Positions 24,088 through 33,932 of a DNA stretch of 64,000 nucleotides are shown here, in pieces. Position 1 is the stretch's first letter; each line of letters starts with the position of its first letter. Both the position numbers and the translations under genes were made by a program. A model generated the notes under the pieces. The model searched no databases and was not told the origin of the DNA. It saw nothing but the letters and a program-made list of their open reading frames with translations. This DNA is from Pinus tabuliformis (lineage: Eukaryota; Streptophyta; Pinopsida; Pinales; Pinaceae): positions 1,667,133,385 to 1,667,197,384 of the forward strand of contig CM062816.1 in the NCBI GenBank assembly GCA_031772625.1, written 5' to 3'.

Positions 24088-26110
24088 TGTAACATCCCTA
24101 GTTAAAAATTATTGTAAAAATATATAAGACCACGGTCTTTGGACATGTATTCCAAGTTGAATGGTGGGAAAAACAACCTAGTGGGTATTCATTTCGGTTA
24201 TTATGGCTAAAGGAAGTTGGAAAAGGCTTTGGAAAGGCAAAATGGCATTTTAGCACATTTATATCTAAAACTAATGGAAATTAGGAGAAAAGGAAGGTGA
24301 AAGATCACATGTTGCATGTGAGGAGGAAAATGAAAGAAAATAATGGAAAATGAAGAAACTAGAGGCCTCATTGATAACAAGGCTTCTAAGGATCAGTTGG
24401 CAAACTTGGTTAGTGTGGAATTTTGCTAGTTCAATTTTGGAGCTCTCTTTATTCTCTCTCTCATACTCTTGGACACTTAGAGTTCTTGGAGCACTCTTGG
24501 AGGAGTGTGGAATACTTGGGATTTTGGAGCAAGAACACAGAGGAAGAGCAGGAAAAGCACAAGCTGACATCAGGATCGACAACTACAATGGGTTTTTCTT
24601 GCATGTACTGAGTTGCATGTATGTTTTCCTTACTCGTTTTGGCATGCACGACATATGCATGTGGTTTATTGGTCATGATCTCTCATTGGCATGGAGGATT
24701 GACTGGATTGACAGTGGATTTTTCTAGCCTTGCCATTTCTAGGATAGCCATGGTGATTGTGGGTTTATTTCTTTACTTTTTTTTGTTGGTTATCATGTTT
24801 CCTTTAGATTGGGTTGAGTTACTATTTCTTGGAGCCTTGGTTGGACAAACACTCTAGAGCCCTGTAACATCTTGGGTTGAGTTATTAGTCTTGGAGCCTT
24901 AGTTGGACAAACGCTATGGAGCTCTTGGTGGGTTGAGTTACTAGTCCTGGAGCCTTGGTTGGACAAACACTCTAGCACCCTCTATAAGTTGTGGGTTAAG
25001 TTACTAGTCCTGGAACCTTGGTTGGAACAAATTCTCTAGAGCTTTGGAAGGATTGGGTGGAGAGCAATATGATGATGGTTTTCTGATGTCTGACCTTGAG
25101 ATGGAACCATTGTTTTATGGGTTGAGGTGGTTGGCCTCTGGAAGCCTTGGATGCTTTTGGATTGATGTTATTTACGAGATCCCACATTCATGCTTGGAAT
25201 ATGCTATGGGGGTGACTGGCTGAAGAGAGATTTGGCTCAGCCATGTCTATGGTCAGGTGGTATGTGGAAGTCCCAGAACTGGCTTCATTTTTCATATGTT
25301 AATAATAGCTCTTTCCTCTTGTAAATGATGGGTAACTGTACTAGTTATTATGTGATCTTGATGGTTGTATTATTCTTGTTATGTTGTTGGTTAAATGTTG
25401 TTTATGAGCATGTTTTATGATAGTGTTGATGTATGTCTCTCATCATGTTTTGATTTGTAAATGAATGAATAATGTATCTATGGCCTAATAGATGAAGTTT
25501 CAACTAATGATATAAGGAAACAATGCTTCTTAGCGATTCTCAGATAAGTTTGAGACCCCTATGCTTATATTTGTTGTTTACACTTGTAGATTACATATAT
25601 GTGATATGTTTGACGAAATGCCTATCATGGCTAGTAGGGATTCAATCAAGGGCTTGTTTAAGTAATTTCATTTGTATCATCATTTCCTTTTTATCTTTAT
25701 GTTTTGAAGGTGTCATTCAATTCTCAGCAGTGACCTGGGCTCTGGGCCTGAAAAAAGTGGCCCAAATCCTTGGAAGCTGGCACAACACTGAGAAAAATAG
25801 TCCCTGAATGTTAGCATGCCATGCTATGGGAGCGTTCAGAGCCCTTTGTACATTGGCATGCCCATATCATGGGATATTTTTGGGGTTAATTCGTATAAAA
25901 ACTCAATGGGACTCAGGGGATGGTTACCTAAGAGGTGGGGATGGTTCCTAAGAGTCTTATTGTTGTTGTGGAAGGTCTGTATGATGTGTTTCCATTAGTT
26001 CCACTTCCTTAACATGACTTAGGAGGTTGAATCATATCATAGTAACTTCGTGTCTCATGTTTACCCCAGCTGGCCGATTACTTGGGTAGATAGAGGAGGA
26101 GGGTGTTACA
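24088..26110 (+). repeat. 3' LTR of the LARD element
   Basis: Starts TGTAACATCCC and ends GGGTGTTACA, keeping the TG...CA ends that the 5' copy has partly lost. Followed at once by AATTC, the right copy of the target duplication. Confidence 0.92.
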
Positions 26111-26152
26111 AATTCAATAGCCTCATAGATGTAGTTGGTGCATTGCATAGGC
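26111..26152 (-). pseudogene. Displaced piece of the gypsy RT
   Basis: On the minus strand this 42-bp piece reads S-L-C-N-A-P-T-T-S-M-R-L-L and joins, after removal of the LARD and one AATTC, to N-Y-I-L-H-R-F followed by I-V-Y-L-D-D at 16584. This is the canonical NAPTTFMR...YLDD spacing of gypsy RTs. Beyond about 26152 the RT similarity ends, where the next LTR begins. Confidence 0.85.
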
Positions 26153-27854
26153 TCGTTAAAACATTAATCAACATACATCTATGTATACCATCCTATACCA
26201 CCCTATTTTCCACACATGAATACTTATGAAATAACAAAACTATATAAACCCCTTAAAACTCATTTCCCCCATGCATATCCAATAATAGTTTTTTATTTTA
26301 ACTATTCAACAACATACACCAACCATTCACCAAAATGCACTTGAACTATTACAAGAACCTATTTTTTCGAGGTTATATATCGATATATGGGGCATGAAAT
26401 TATTACCATGATATCTTGTTGGAAATCCTAAATCAAGGAGAAAAAACTAGGGTAGCTTATTTTGGAAAATATACAATCTAAGCACTCCCAAAACTTAGCA
26501 GCTAAAAAAAATTTAAAAAATTGTGAAACTATAACAAGTTAATATCCCTGCGGGATTTTTTAGAAAAAATATGACTACCATAGTATTTTTTTGATTTTAC
26601 CACATTACAATGATATGTATTTCTCAATAATACATTAAAAAAAAAAAATGGGCCTAGATTTAAGATTTTTTTAATTTAATTGGATTTTTCTTAGAATTAT
26701 TAGTTTCAAATGTTTTTAGATCTGAGTTTTATTTTCAATTTTAATATGTTTTTAAAGATAATTTTGTAGATATTTTGCAAATTTTGTAGAGGTAAGTTAC
26801 AATTTGGAGTCTTAAGATTTGTGGATTGGAGTTTCAAAGGAAGAAGGGGGTTATTTAGCTCTCAAAAAATGAGAAAACAAATCTTCATGAAACTATCATG
26901 TACCAAACTTTTATTCCTCAAATTGAATTGTATGATTATAAATAAGAGGTATGTATAAGAGAGAGGGGTTCCAATTTTCTAGAAACGAAGGATTTTACAT
27001 TGTTGTAGAGAGGCATCTTGCAGGAAATTGGGCGCTTGTTGGATTGAGTTGAAAGGGAAATGATATAGATAGAAAAAATTTCATGCTATCATGAACTTTA
27101 TTTAAATTTTTGTACTCTAAAAGATTGTCATTTTACCTTCAAATATGTACATTAGTGTCTGAGTTTATGGTTGGTTGATGCACATCGTTTATTTTTAGTT
27201 TTGATTCAATATTTATACCAAATAAGTGTTTATGATATGATTTTAGCATTGTTGCTAACTTCATGCCAATTTATGTTTGTTTAAACTTTTGGAGAGTTAT
27301 CTTCTCATAGTGGGTTGGATTAAAATCATAATTAAATCACGAGTTCAAGTAGGCTTGGATATGTTAGCTAATAATTTCTTCGCATCCTGATTATATGCTT
27401 TTCTATGATACAATGGGATATCTTATCTTGAATTAATTTATTAGTATTTGAATCTAAGTATGTGCTTGTGAGGCCCTGATAATTATTTATTAGATAACCA
27501 AATATGCACATTTTCCTTAACTTGTGCAAATCATATGAATTTTTTATGTGATTTTCTAGCTCATTATAAACTTAGACTCAATTCCATTCCATTCCTTTTT
27601 CATGTTTCTCTTAGTTGAGAGTGGGATTGTTCCTTCTGTTAATCGAGATAGGTTAGATTTCTTTCTATTGTTTTCATATTAGCCTAGATTGCATTTAGTC
27701 TTAGGAAATCATATTTTAATAAAGTGTCCCTTTTTATGGATAAATTCATTTAGTGGAACCTAGCCCCACATACTAGTCAAACCCATGACCCCAAATAGAA
27801 AAGGGTCTAATTGGGGCTTTGGCTGGGTGATTTCTCAAATGTTGAACATGGTCA
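26153..27854 (+). repeat. Left LTR of the 14 kb element
   Basis: Aligns with 38262-40179 over its length: shared ACATTAAT near the start, TATTTTGGAAAATATA in the middle, GCCTAGATTGCATT, then TCTAATTGGGG and TGTTGAACATGGTCA at the end. The first bases (TGTAACGATC in the right copy) are not clear here. Confidence 0.65.
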
Positions 27855-27858
27855 ACAT

Positions 27859-27878
27859 GTTTGGTGCTAGAAGGTGGG
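27859..27878 (+). other. Candidate primer-binding site
   Basis: TTGGTGCTAGAAGGTGGG begins a few bases after the left LTR end, in the position of a PBS. I cannot assign the matching tRNA. Confidence 0.4.
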
Positions 27879-27949
27879 CAGAGTTAGAAGATGACCCTTT
27901 GTAGCTTTTCATCTTAATGTTATTATTTTCAATGGCTCCAAGTTTCCAA

Positions 27950-28648
27950 ATATGTATTTGAAGATGTGTTTTCGGTCAAGTATCATGCAACACTCCATTG
28001 AAGATAATAAAATCCTTGTCAAAAAATAAATTTGGTGGTGAAAGTGAATTTATTGCATCTTAAAATGTTGATCAATTTATTGATATTTGTAATTCTCATA
28101 ACATGTTTTATGAAGGCGTTATCTACAATATTTTCACTCTTACTTTTGAAGGCCAAATGAAGGCTTGGTGTGAGACATTGTCAGTTGTGTCATCCATTCA
28201 TTCAAACAGTTTATAGATGAGTATTTATTTGATTTTGAGAACTATGATTACAACAGATTATATTATGAATTATTTAATATTGGGATAAAATCTAATGAGT
28301 CATAATTTAGAATATTTTTCTACATGATTTATTCATCTTTGCTATAGATTGCCATTCAATAACATGAATTCTATTAGTGAATTCTTTGAACATCTAATTT
28401 TTCTTCTTGATAATTTAAATCAATTAATCATTAATAAATATATATCACACACAAATACTCTTCCACTTAATGATTTTGATTTATATAAAAACTTTGAATA
28501 TCTGGAAATTACAAATGAACAACATTTTATGACAAACTTTTTCATTCTCACAAAAATAAATCAAAGGGAACATGATACTTTGAATGAAAAACATGTGACT
28601 TCTGACATTTGTCACATGCCTACATCCTCGTTTCTTAATGAGTAATTT
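27950..28648 (+). pseudogene. Gag-like remnant of the 14 kb element
   Basis: Frame pieces read FGGESEFIA, DQFIDICNSHNMFYEGVI, LTFEGQMKAWCETL, then after frame changes YRLPFNNMNSISEFFEHLIF and on to a stop at 28645. The order (a K-F-x-G start, a hydrophobic helix, a W-x-x-L motif, then a Y-R-x-P-F-N motif) resembles capsid parts of plant gypsy Gag. Several stops and frame changes. No zinc knuckle was found after it. Confidence 0.55.
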
Positions 28649-29030
28649 TATTATGTAAAAAATGAATTCTTAGTTACCTATCAATAAAGCAATGAAGAAA
28701 TTTTGAGTAGAGATGAAGAAAGTTGTTTTATTCAAAAAAAATAACAAATAGCTTAAAATTAGCAGGGATTAAATCTAAAATCCATGTTCAAAGCATAAAA
28801 AAATCCTCTCATATGATAGTTGATCATATTCAAGATCATTTCTTGAGAATTATATTATGATTCATTTTGTTAGTTTACCATCGAAAATAATTTTAGAGTC
28901 CTCTTGATGGGACCAGCCCTGATGTCTTACGGTCAATAATTAATATATGATTATGGTTGATATTTTTGGTGGTTGATTGCATTGATGATGTGTTTAATGA
29001 TATGGTACTGGCTTTTAATTTGGTGAGGAC
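28649..29030. other. Non-coding stretch, no gene seen
   Basis: AT-rich with short frames only. It is the left side of the GC-rich insert that follows. Confidence 0.5.
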
Positions 29031-29990
29031 AATTGCCCTATCCTCGGGCTCCGCTTCTCTCGCCTCTACACCTTACTCTCGAAACCCTAACCTCACTGAT
29101 TCGGTCACTTGCTCCAACACTCTGATGCTCTATCGAGAGGGTTCTCTGTCACTCATTCTATTTGCAATCTATGAGGGTTTGATGGCGCTCCGTGAGGGTA
29201 GCTGTCTGCAAACCCTAGTTATGAACTCCGCTCCTGTAGCTGTGGGTCTTGGCTGTGCATTGGCTTTCTCGTCTCTGTGGTTGTATGGCTTGGCTGTGGT
29301 CGCGGTCCTTCTCTGTCCGCCAGTCTTGTATGTGGTTTTGAAGCTTGGCTTCATGGGTACCAAATCTCTGGGCTCTGCGAGGTATTGTCTCCGTTCAGGT
29401 GGTGGTAATGGCTACCTCCTTGGTGAGTAGATACTCTGCTAACCCTCGTCTCTGCTTTTCAATTCGTTTAGGGTTTCTTTACCTGGTTGCTGATGGCCTG
29501 TTTTGTGGTCACTGCAGGTGGATGTCGAGCCTCTCTAGTCGCTAGTCTCTTGTCCTGATACCTGTACACTGTAATGGGTAGGGTCGTGCCACGTTACTCC
29601 TCTTGTTTGCCTGTCTCGAGCTTTTTGTTGTTTGTCATTTCCGTTGGGTCTATAATCGAGGGTCTTAGGGCTTCGGCCTCGCTGTCTTCTGGCACTGTGT
29701 AATTATGTCTTCGACTATGATGACCCTGTAACTTATTTCGCTCATTGGCTGTCTGCAACACTCATTGGCTTTGTAATCGAAAGTTTTTAGGTTTCGGCCT
29801 TACTGTTTCTGGCACTGTATAATTATTCCTTCGGGCTATGATGAACCTGTAACTTATATTGGGTCTCTGGTTAAATTATAGTCTTGGGGTTTTGGACCAC
29901 TGTCTCACTATTCGGTCTTGTAGTTGGTTTGTAACTTTGTCTATAACTTGGACTGTAAATTTTGATACCTATATATATATATATACACAC
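29031..29990 (+). other. GC-rich insert of unknown origin (LINE tail or gene fragment)
   Basis: A stretch with clearly higher GC than its surroundings, starting near CCTATCCTCGGGCTCCGC and ending in a TA repeat at about 29971-29987. A frame open from 28957 to 29430 encodes an Ala/Leu/Ser-rich hydrophobic peptide I do not recognise. A plausible intron lies at about 29421-29518 (TTG then GTGAGT ... CACTGCAG then GTGGAT). A ~120-bp near-tandem repeat follows (about 29650-29740 and 29770-29860), each part with GGCTTCGGCC or GGTTTCGGCC and a GGCACTGTGTAATTAT-like motif. Such wording near a simple-repeat end recalls plant LINE 3' regions, but a captured gene piece fits too. Confidence 0.4.
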
Positions 29991-30880
29991 AGATTTTGAA
30001 AAGAAAGAAATAGTTAGATGCTTGGTACCTGTAGATGCTGGTTGCTTTCTTGCTGTGACTATGTTTGTTTCTTCTGCAAAACCCTCTTTGTCAATTGATG
30101 GAATTCGACTAGCCTCTGTCAATAATCACTTGTTCTTTGTACTGTTAGGAAATGAACTCACTTTCTTGTTCTCAGCAACTGTTATGAAACAAACTCAATT
30201 TAATTATTAAGATAGGAAGAAAATAATTTTATGCTGCAATGGACATGAACTCAGATTCTCTCTTACTTTCAAAATGATTGTATACTTCTATTTATTCCGT
30301 ACTATGATGGATGATTACAGTTTTTTATTTTTTTCCTTTAATACGGTCACTGTACAGTTACTTAAAACTGTCAACAGTTACATTTTAGTTATTCCTTGAT
30401 AACTGTTCATCTTTGTCTAAACTCTAAAGTTAACTTAAAACAATAAATTAAAAAAAAAACTGTGGCCTGGGACAGCCTTAAACTTGACATAAAATCCTAA
30501 ATGCTGTTAACTAAAAATTTAAATGAGACTTAGAAAACTAACTGAAAACTTCTCTAGTCTGCTAAGACAAATACTCTGGCCATGATCTCCCTTAACTAGA
30601 TGCTCCTGCATCACCTCTTGCTATGAAAATCCTTGCAATTTGTTCTCATATTTATCTATTCACTATCGGCCTGATTATGTTTCTTCTTCATATTTTCAAA
30701 AAGAGCATATCAAGTATATTCATCAATTAATTATTAGATAGGAAGAATTGAAATCAAATATCGAGGATGTTCATTCATGAGATCCTTTTTTTATTTCATT
30801 TTCTCTTACACCCATTTTTCGTTGTATCCTTATTTATTTAATGATCCTAATTCTCGGGGTATTTTTTAGATCCTATATAT
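29991..30880. other. Non-coding stretch, no gene seen
   Basis: AT-rich, with word usage like an LTR (paired AACTGTT and CAGTTA words at 30340-30420). No partner repeat in the window, so a solo LTR can only be suspected. Confidence 0.35.
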
Positions 30881-30889
30881 TTCTATTCT

Positions 30890-31378
30890 ACCCGGAATGA
30901 ATTTGATAAACTACAAGATGAAGTTTTTTTACACTTTAAAAATGAATTCATCTCCTCCCATGCATTTAAGTCCTCTCAAACTTCTATAGGGGAAAAGGAA
31001 ATTTCTATAGCCAACACAAATCCCAAGCATCATTTTAATGATTCAGTTACAATTACAACTAATGAAGAGTCTTGTTGTAATCATATTGGTGAAATTAAAC
31101 CTTTTAATGGATAAAATGAAGTTAATATTTGTAATTCCACTAATGACAATTTATTGTCTACAATGAAGGAGGATATCTCATCCACATTATTTGATCATAT
31201 TGATTTACCACAAGTTGATTATTTAGCATTTGAATTTTTGGAGACTTGTCAAGAGGATGAGACACTTCAGTTGCAATCTATGGTTGTGATAGATTCTCAT
31301 TATCTTGCTAAGTTCTTTGAATTTAATCACAAAAAATTGTTCATAGTAATTTTACGCATGGTTTACACTCATCTATAA
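30890..31378 (+). pseudogene. Unknown acidic ORF remnant of the 14 kb element
   Basis: One frame with a single TAA near 31111 reads FDKLQDEVFLHFKNEF, then Asn/Glu/Asp-rich text, then SSTLFDHIDLPQVDYLAFEF, LETCQEDETLQLQSM and DSHYLAKFFEFN to a stop at 31376. No known domain recognised. It lies in the same orientation as the gag remnant and is probably part of the element's coding region. About 1 kb of non-coding DNA (31380-32350) separates it from the next coding-like part. Confidence 0.45.
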
Positions 31379-32349
31379 AAAATTTCAAAACTCTTCACAT
31401 CAAGAATTTACATATCTAGGCAGAATAGAAGATTGTTTCTCAAGATTCATTTCTTGCACATGTTAGATTTGTCTTAGATATTTTAATTTTTTATTGTTTA
31501 CAATTAATTCATTTTTTTATAATTTTTAGCGTATATATGATTGTATTCTTTGATTTTTATAACAATCTTTGCTAGCATTTCAATGCTAACAGTTTAGTGG
31601 GGAAATATGCATTTATTGATTCAACCAATTTGCTTTAAATTGATAAAATAACCTTATAATTTCAATTCATGGCTATGGTTCATCGTCTTGTTGTTTCTCT
31701 CAAAATCAACTTTCATAATCCCACACAAACTCTAGTACTTGAGATCGCTTCAAAGTTTTCCTCCCAGCCAAATCTTTCATCTGAAAGCTCTTCTCAATAT
31801 CTAGCATTTTTTTAACCTAGATTTAATAACTCAATTTAATGTCAAATGGAAGAACTATTAATGAAGGAATGCATGTTACATAATTATTTTCATGATAGAA
31901 TCAAAAGAAACTTGGACGAATCCTTTCAAGAAAAGTTCCCTATAAATAGAAATGGTGTTATATTGTACAGTGGAATTGTAAAATTCCAATTCTTCTATTC
32001 CCTCTTACTAGATTAATTCCTCTTCTAGTAGTGATTCATTATGTACATATGTTTGTAGGGCTAAAACAACTTGAATGGCTCCATTAGAAGTTTGATTTTA
32101 CTTAGTTTTGATTGTTCCTATAGAATAGAATAGGTTTGGGAGTAATTTATTTTGCTTTTATTATTTTTCTTTTACTCACCAAAATAATGCATTTATTGAA
32201 ATAATGCAGGTGTCGAGCATTTCACACAAGAACACTTTAACTTTTGCCTATCTTCATTAAAACTATAACTATGATGAACTGTTCTTAGAAATGGATAATT
32301 GTAGTACATAGGGAAATGAATCGTAGATGCATTTTATTCTAGATTTACT

Positions 32350-33932
32350 TTACATTGTTGTAGATTTCATCCTGAAGATCTAACCTATGAATCAGATTTA
32401 ATAGAATGGTTTTATACTCGTGTTTGTCCTATTTTTACACATGATAAAATAAATGATGATGAATATAAAAATGATATTTCCCAAGATACACATGATGATA
32501 AATACATTCAATCATTAGTTAATATTGATTTTACATCTAATTCTATCAGGTCAATGAATGAATTTGAAACCAGTTTCACAACCACACACACTAGGTGTAT
32601 GTTTTACACATTTCAAAGTTTTAAAAGAAGACTTTGTTCACTCAAATGTTACATCTGAAATGGTCCTAGAAACCCCTCTTAATGTTGACTGTGGAGAAGA
32701 AAATTCGATATAAATAAATTTCATAGAAAGATAAAATTTAACTAATGGGCATACCTCTTCTTCAGATGTTGATCTAGAATCATTTCCTTCTATTTTAGCA
32801 AAATATTTACCTTTTAATCAGTGCTTACCAAATAACCCCCAGGAAGATGTTACATTTCATGATAATGAAAATTATTTATACTATGGAAGTCATTATTTTA
32901 TGTACTCAAATTTGTTCTCTAATCTGAATTTATGTGATAATGATTCTATCAATCTTGATGCTAAAACTCTTATTCCAACTAGTTCAGATCTCATTGAAAA
33001 ATATTTTTTTGGAAAGTCAACATAATCTTGAAGTTTTTTTCAATTTAGTTTAGGATGATAAAGTTATAAATCATATGCCTATTGATATCATTTCTAAATC
33101 TCTTTCATATCCACACGGGGGCTTCACTGGAGGAGAAATACCATACCACGTGCGTTCATATTGGGAGATATATATTGATGAAAAAATGGCATAATATATT
33201 TGGGGATATATAAGGGATACAAGGTTTTTATATTAATAGGTATAAAAAATCGAGCTCTAAGTTAGTGCAAAAATATAAAGAGATAAAAAATTGTTAATGA
33301 AAAAATGGATACCTACAATATCTAGTGAAAATAGGGGTTTTTTAAATTGGAAATGTCTATTCCGTCCATATTTGTAGGGGGTTAAATAATGTGACTTTTA
33401 GATGCATTTTCCAATATATATTCAAATTAAAGATATTGTTTAATATACCACGAATACACGTGATATGTCAGAGGTTCTTTGAGTGAAACCCCATACATAT
33501 CCATTTGATAGTATTAAAAAATCAACTCCTTTTTTATAATTTGCAAGAGAAAAAAACTTTTATATTGATGGTATTGAATTTCATACAAAGCAACTAGAAT
33601 ATTTATTGATTTAAATTTAGATATAACATGTTCTCATTTTCATCATTTTGCTTTACTAGATCCCTTTCCATTTACACACATGTCAAATTTCAATTTTACA
33701 TTATAATGATGTTGACTTTATTCCTCATAATTCATTTCAAGTGTCTAACAATGTTCATACTAATATTCCATTCAACGCTTGTTATGAACAAATATCTGTG
33801 AAACCATCTCCTTTTCTCGGTGGTAATCTTAATTTTGTGAAAAGAAAAAAACTCTTTCCTGATAATTGCCTTAGCACTAATTTTAGGTTTAATAAATTAG
33901 TGAAAGCTGATCAAGTGAATAAGACAGTTTAG
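32350..33932 (+). pseudogene. Unknown Asp/Asn-rich ORF remnant, split by a MITE
   Basis: Frame pieces: FHPEDLTYESDLIEWFYTRV (about 32360), DVDLESFPSILAKYLPFNQ (about 32765), LCDNDSINLDAKTLIPTSSD (about 32930), then MPIDIISKSLSYP up to 33114. After the 381-bp MITE and one copy of its target duplication are removed, the frame goes straight on as F-D-S-I-K-K-S-T-P-F. The last part (33741-33932) reads NIPFNACYEQISVKPSPF. The composition resembles the ORF at 30890. No domain recognised. The exact junction proves it was coding-like when the MITE landed or shortly before. Confidence 0.5.
33115..33495 (-). mobile_element. 381-bp MULE-type MITE, copy 1
   Basis: Terminal inverted repeats of ~36 bp: left GGGGGCTTCACT...CACGTG, right (read inward) GGGGTTTCACT...CACGTG, with CACGTG at the same distance (bases 31-36) from both ends. 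Flanked by 9-bp duplications CATATCCAC (33106-33114) and CATATCCAT (33496-33504). 9-bp duplications are the mark of Mutator-like transposases. No coding capacity. A second copy of identical length lies at 49672-50052 in the opposite orientation. Confidence 0.85.

Larger units (their letters stand above)
16585..26110 (+). mobile_element. LARD-like non-autonomous LTR retrotransposon
   Basis: A 9.5 kb element with ~2 kb LTRs (16585-18620, 24088-26110), a perfect 5-bp target duplication, an initiator-Met tRNA PBS and a G-rich polypurine tract, but no recognisable gag or pol in its 5.5 kb interior. LTR length plus a long non-coding interior match the LARD class (large retrotransposon derivatives), which need proteins from another element. 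LTR ends TGTAACA...TGTTACA are common in gypsy elements. LTRs differ at about one base in ten by eye. It interrupts the RT of a minus-strand gypsy element. Confidence 0.92.

Noticed and set aside
28957-29430. Open frame of 157 codons across the edge of the GC-rich insert
   Set aside because: Starts in AT-rich flank and runs into the insert, so it is unlikely to be one gene. Described as an insert of unknown origin instead.
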